Below are positions 60,762-64,000 of a stretch of DNA of 64,000 bases, in pieces. The notes under the pieces were generated by a model, which was not told the DNA's origin, ran no database searches, and saw nothing but the letters and a program-made list of their open reading frames with translations. Numbering within the stretch: the stretch's first letter is position 1; every line of letters starts with the position of its first letter. The stretch is taken from contig CAJNDS010002176.1 in NCBI GenBank assembly GCA_905221605.1, forward strand, positions 533,800 to 597,799. Reading direction: 5' to 3'. The position numbers were made by a program, and so were the translations under genes. This DNA comes from Symbiodinium natans (lineage: Eukaryota; Sar; Dinophyceae; Suessiales; Symbiodiniaceae).

Positions 60762-61015
60762 TTTTCTTGAGCCGCAGGTTCCACCGCCCCCAACTCTTTT
60801 ACTAAAGACGCCACCTCATCAGACAATGATTCCCGCCACTTTTCGAGCTCTTGCATTGCTTCTTGAGTTGGAATAGTTTTGGTCTGCAAAAACTCAGACT
60901 CTTCTGCCGCTTCTAGCGCCTGATTTTCTTGCACCACTCGCTGAACTTGCGCTGCCTTCCCCAGCAATTCCACCAGCCGTCTCTCAAGATTCCTTGAGCA
61001 GCCATTCTGAGGTAA
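60704..61015 (-). pseudogene. Charged linker between oxygenase-like block and RT
   Basis: Same frame as the block upstream, separated by one TAG (61016). RRLVELLGKAAQVQRVVQEN, FLQTKTIPTQEAMQELEKW and SLSDEVASLVKELGAVEP look like a coiled-coil or helical spacer. The LQT+TIP...ELxxW stretch is, in my memory, conserved just before the RT in dinoflagellate copia proteins. Confidence 0.6.
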
Positions 61016-62245
61016 CTAGACCTTTTCTTCGTGCAGATCATTGTCTGTCCCACGGAACTCATCTAGTAGACAGTCCTCTTGCTCAGCGATCACCCTTCGT
61101 AGTGCAACATGCTGTTCCAGCGCCCATTCTTGTGCTTCAGAAACGACGATGTCCTCGGTGGCGACCACGTCTTCCAATGAGGTCTCACACAGCGTCACGT
61201 TTAAATATTTGGCACTTCCACCTTCTTCAGATTTTATCTCTGGCGGCTGAAATCGGCACTGGTGTAGATAACACCTATCCTTGTAACCCAGTTTTCCCAA
61301 AAGGCCTGGTGTATATCCAGTCAAGGACACCCGATTGCCTTCCCATGGCATCGGTCCATGCACCTTTCGTGGAAGAAAGGAGACAAAGTTCCAGTGAATA
61401 TCTGTAACTTTTCCAGCCAATACCTTTTTTCCGTATGACTGTTCCACCACGTCAGCTCCCTCCTCTATTGCAGCTTCGTCTTCTACCCATAGCTGCCCAT
61501 TTCTGTAGTCACCAAATCCGCAGACATAGTTGTACTGCTCTTTGGCGTTGTGACTATCCCGATGTAAGGACACCGGGGCATTACATGAAATCTGCAGAGC
61601 GGAGAACTTTGCTCCAGGATTGTGCCTCGCCACAAAGGTTGCCAGATACTTGCGCAGCCACGGCCTTCTCCTGGCTTCCGTGGTAAATCCACACACTCCT
61701 CCATGAGCGTAGTGACCCAGGATTAAAGCACGTGTGCTCAGGCACCAATTGTTGCTACCGCCACGACGATTCATCCGCGCAGGGTACACAATCCCTTCCA
61801 GCAGTTCCTCACAATCCGCAAAATCATACAGCGAACGTTCGTACATATATTTGGCTTTTTGTTCTCCTTTTTCTAACTGCGTCGCTTCCTCCGCCGTAGC
61901 TCTTTTCTGAGCAACAAGCGACTTTGGACCAGCATCACAGCAATTTGGCCAGCACTCATCACTTGGACCATTGTCCTCATCATCCGCCTCCTCCCCCAGT
62001 CCCTCAAAGTCTTCCATGTCATCCTCAAAAACTTCAAAAGTGGGAAGTCCAGGAGCCCACCGCGCCCATATTGAAGACTGACTGATACGTTCTTTTAGTG
62101 TTGAAGCGAGTGTTATTGACCACGGAACGACCGCACGAACCTTGTCTACAGACTCCCACAGCTCCTCACTGAAACCAGTAGCGTAGTGGGTTTGACCAGC
62201 GCTGTCCAAGCGCCCCCTGATCAAAGTGTGCGGCGTACATCCCAT
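61016..62245 (-). pseudogene. 2-oxoglutarate/Fe(II)-dioxygenase-like module of the copia element, 409 open codons
   Basis: After an N-terminal piece that belongs to the methyltransferase-like block (SEELWESVDKVRAVVPW, residues 25-42) and an acidic spacer (72-95), residues 135-335 form a compact unit. It contains CLSTRALILGHYAHGGVCGF, APVSLHRDSHN (His228, Asp230), YNYVCGFGDYRNGQLWVED, then FLPRKVHGPMPWEGNRVSL (His296, Arg305) and TGYTPG. HxD, a distal His about 66 residues later and an Arg nine residues after that match the Fe(II)- and 2-oxoglutarate-binding pattern of AlkB/TET/JBP-type and prolyl-hydroxylase-type folds. In known families these oxidise nucleic-acid bases or proteins. The substrate here is unknown. 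The open part is intact over the whole module. Start ATG 62245 is accidental, because coding homology extends upstream in another frame. Confidence 0.65.
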
Positions 62246-63150
62246 AGCGCCCGCAGAATTGCTTTATTTCTGGCCAACGCCAGAAAGTTGGGTCTTTATT
62301 CCCCGCCTGAGGCTGATCCACAAGATCTTCAGCACTCCAAACCACCTTTTTAATTCTGAGAAAACTCTTTTCCTATCAGCTCCGGATCTCCTGGGCTTTC
62401 CATGCCAAAGAACACCAAGCTGCTATTGCTGACGCCAGCTCCACATTTCGCATGCACCGCCACGTCATAGGAAGAGCATCTTCAGAAGTAAAATACCGTC
62501 CTTTTTGGATGTTTCTTGCCATGACAACGACAGACCATTGACACCAAAGCGTTCAGGACCCCAGCGTCGTCGAAGTACCGGACCTCCGTCTTCACCCCTC
62601 AACCTTGACACTGTCCTGCACGGCGGTCCAACAATCACAGCAACCACTTTCCCTCCAGCAGCAAGAAGCAGAAGATACTTCCAGACACTCGGATTGTGTA
62701 GGTCTCCGCCTTTCTTCAAATCCAGCTCCAGTACCTCCACGTCTCGGCCGGGAAAATGCCATTTTTTTGAACCTGAAATTCGATGAAGGACCACCTTTTT
62801 GGCTCTTTGCACTCGCCGTCTTTTGTGACGATTAAATGGTAACGCCTCCACCTCACCATGTGGCAACAGCTCCGTCAGCCTTTCTTCTGGCACCTCACCA
62901 AAGTGCCGCCTGAGGAGCCTCCAGCACGCCTGGACGAATTCCACCTCAGAGGCTGACGCTGTCCGTGCTGCGCTTTGCAACGACGCTTTTGCGGCCACTT
63001 CACTGTCCGAAATAAGACAACCTGTTACCATATGTGCCACCTTCAATATTTGTTTTGGTGAGCACCAATCCATTTCATCAATTATCTGAAGTGCCACATC
63101 CTTTTCTAAACAAGGGCACCCATTGCCAACAAATCCGCCCCCGCGACCCA
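62246..63150 (-). pseudogene. C5-methyltransferase-like module of the copia element
   Basis: The frame open from 63229 to 62465 carries KKVVLHRISGSKKWHF (residues 144-159; in the place of the SAM-binding motif I), VEVLELDLKKGGDL (acidic motif), and KVVAVIVGPPCRTVSRLR (194-211). The last resembles motif IV GPPCxxxS, in which Cys is the nucleophile of cytosine C5 methyltransferases. Downstream, after a stop/frameshift near 62460, other frames hold MESPGDPE, DPTFWRWPEIKQF and HFDQGALGQRW, which fit later conserved blocks (ENP-like and FDQG). A frameshift near 62200 then joins the next block. Homology begins at about 63130; the first 30 codons lie in unrelated repeats. Whether it methylates DNA is unknown. 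Published work describes DNMT capture by dinoflagellate retrotransposons. Confidence 0.65.
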
Positions 63151-63152
63151 GA

Positions 63153-63761
63153 ACCATGATGAGTAACAGTATACACCTGTCATCCCGGGGTCGGAGGACT
63201 TCCACAGCACCCAGAACAAACTTTGGCATGCCCAGGCAGCAGACTCGGGTCTAACCATGCCTTCTCAGAGCTAAAGCAGAATGACTAACAGTATACATCC
63301 ATCATCACAACGAGCTAGGCAGGGCACTAGGTAAAGTGAAGCCGGTCCAGGCAACTCAGGCCGGGGGGTACTCCATGGGCGGCACTCCGGGTCATCACTG
63401 GTGCTCAATCTTCCTTCTCCCACATCGTCCATGCGATGCAGCACCACTGCCACGGATCCACGCCATACATTCCACACATATAGCCCCACGGTGCCATGCA
63501 GACATGCAGACCATGCAGACCAGGGCAAAGGCCTTGGCGTCGTCGCCCATCGTTCATGCAGTGTAGCGTTGCGCCGTGCCGCATCGTAGTGAATTCCATG
63601 CAGTCACGCTCTCGTGCCTAATCATCTCTTTCCCTCATCGTCCATGCAGTGCAACACATGCAGACCAGGGCAAAGGCCTCGACTTCGTCGCCCGTCTGTC
63701 ACACAGTGTAGTGTTGTGCCACGCAGCATTCCAGCGAATTCCGTGCAGTCACGCACACGGT
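63153..63761. repeat. Two sets of direct repeats beside the truncated copia end
   Basis: Set 1: TAACAGTATACA followed by C-rich ...TCATC at 63163-63184 and 63285-63305. Set 2: about 100-bp copies at 63515-63614 and 63660-63761 sharing GCAGACCAGGGCAAAGGCCT, TCGTCGCCC, CAGTGTAG, TTG-GCC and GAATTCC-TGCAGTCACGC. Short overlapping open frames on both strands have low-complexity His/Cys/Arg content and are not genes I recognise. Confidence 0.75.
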
Positions 63762-64000
63762 CATGCAGCCATGCACTGCGGCCCTGTGCCCATCGAGTTC
63801 GTGCCACTTCCACATCCCTGCAGTGCCAGAAAGCCACAGGCGATCAGCGGCTTGGCAGTGCGACTCCGCCGCCAGGGGTTCCACCATAGAGGGGCAGGCA
63901 GCTGAGTCGGTATCCTCCAGACCATCACCTGGAAGTAGAAGTGGGCGTAAAGCGGTGGCGAGGAGAGCCATGGCCCACGCAGGGAGACCACTAACACATC
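63762..64000. other. Unassigned sequence at window end
   Basis: No recognisable feature. CATGCAGCCATGCACTGCGG near 63763 continues the CATGCAG-rich style of the preceding repeats. Confidence 0.4.

Larger units (their letters stand above)
58645..63150 (-). mobile_element. 5'-truncated Ty1/copia-type retrotransposon with methyltransferase-like and dioxygenase-like modules
   Basis: Reading along the minus strand from 63150: methyltransferase-like block, 2OG-Fe(II)-oxygenase-like block, linker, RT (RVT_2 type), RNase H, the copia C-terminal HLRGEYMLADLLTK, then a membrane-spanning tail. Gag, protease and integrase are absent; homology stops near 63150, where unrelated direct repeats begin. The copy is dead. 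Frameshifts lie near 62460, 62200, 60740, 60390 and 60220. In-frame stops lie at 61016, 59833, 59518, about 59485 and about 59360. The placement of RT before RNase H within one polyprotein and the HLRGEYMLADLLTK end identify it as copia-like. Domain names are from motifs; no search was run. Confidence 0.85.

Noticed and set aside
61016-62245. A stand-alone host dioxygenase gene
   Set aside because: The same frame continues past one stop into the RT linker and the N-terminal part continues the methyltransferase-like block, so it is a module of the retroelement.

Overview
This window looks like nuclear DNA of a dinoflagellate, most likely a Symbiodiniaceae-type genome. The main evidence is a Ty1/copia-type polyprotein remnant at the right end (58.6-63.2 kb, minus strand). 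Its domain set (GPPCRTVS methyltransferase-like block, HxD...H oxygenase-like block, YGDD reverse transcriptase, RNase H, two-helix C-terminal tail) matches my memory of dinoflagellate retroelements. Supporting evidence is the large number of short internal tracts of the telomere-type heptamer TTTAGGG/CCCTAAA in both orientations, the very low gene density, and many microsatellites. There is no bacterial operon, rRNA, CRISPR array or classical intact housekeeping gene. The assignment is inference; no marker gene or dinoflagellate spliced leader was seen.

Layout. 0-4.8 kb: gene-free sequence with telomere-type tracts and G/C homopolymers. 4.8-9.5 kb: two large CAA-based arrays. Between them on the minus strand lies the 3' end of a LINE-like element: an open 500-codon segment with three zinc fingers and a ubiquitin-specific-protease (USP) domain, then a 3' flank with duplicated GGAGG/CCTCC hairpins. 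9.5-20.9 kb: telomere-type tracts (longest 14487-14723), an AT-rich trinucleotide region and a 55-bp tandem array. 20.9-22.7 kb: a nested-palindrome 94-bp satellite followed by a degenerate 21-bp AT-rich array. 22.9-36.9 kb: dispersed repeats, microsatellites and small inverted-repeat (MITE-like) elements, two of which carry telomere-type repeats between their arms. 36.98-37.76 kb: a decayed LINE reverse transcriptase. 39-51 kb: more MITE-like elements and tracts. 51.6-53.4 kb: a degenerate 22-bp GC-rich array with an internal inversion, then a foldback. 54.6-55.3 kb: the decayed C-terminal region of a second LINE type. 56.8 kb: a tRNA-like relic. 57.84-58.16 kb: an exon-like fragment of a ricin-B-type (beta-trefoil) lectin domain, the only plausible host coding sequence. 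58.6-63.15 kb: the 5'-truncated copia element. 63.15-64 kb: direct repeats.

The most interesting content is in the mobile elements. The copia remnant has a cytosine-methyltransferase-like motif block immediately before a 2-oxoglutarate/Fe(II)-dioxygenase-like block and then RT/RNase H. That is a possible write-and-oxidise DNA modification pair carried by a retrotransposon, in a lineage whose DNA is known to contain modified bases. The LINE end carries a USP-type protease domain with its Cys, QEDA and His boxes preserved. Both copies are truncated, and the copia copy also has stops and frameshifts. They are evidence for family architectures, not for active genes here.
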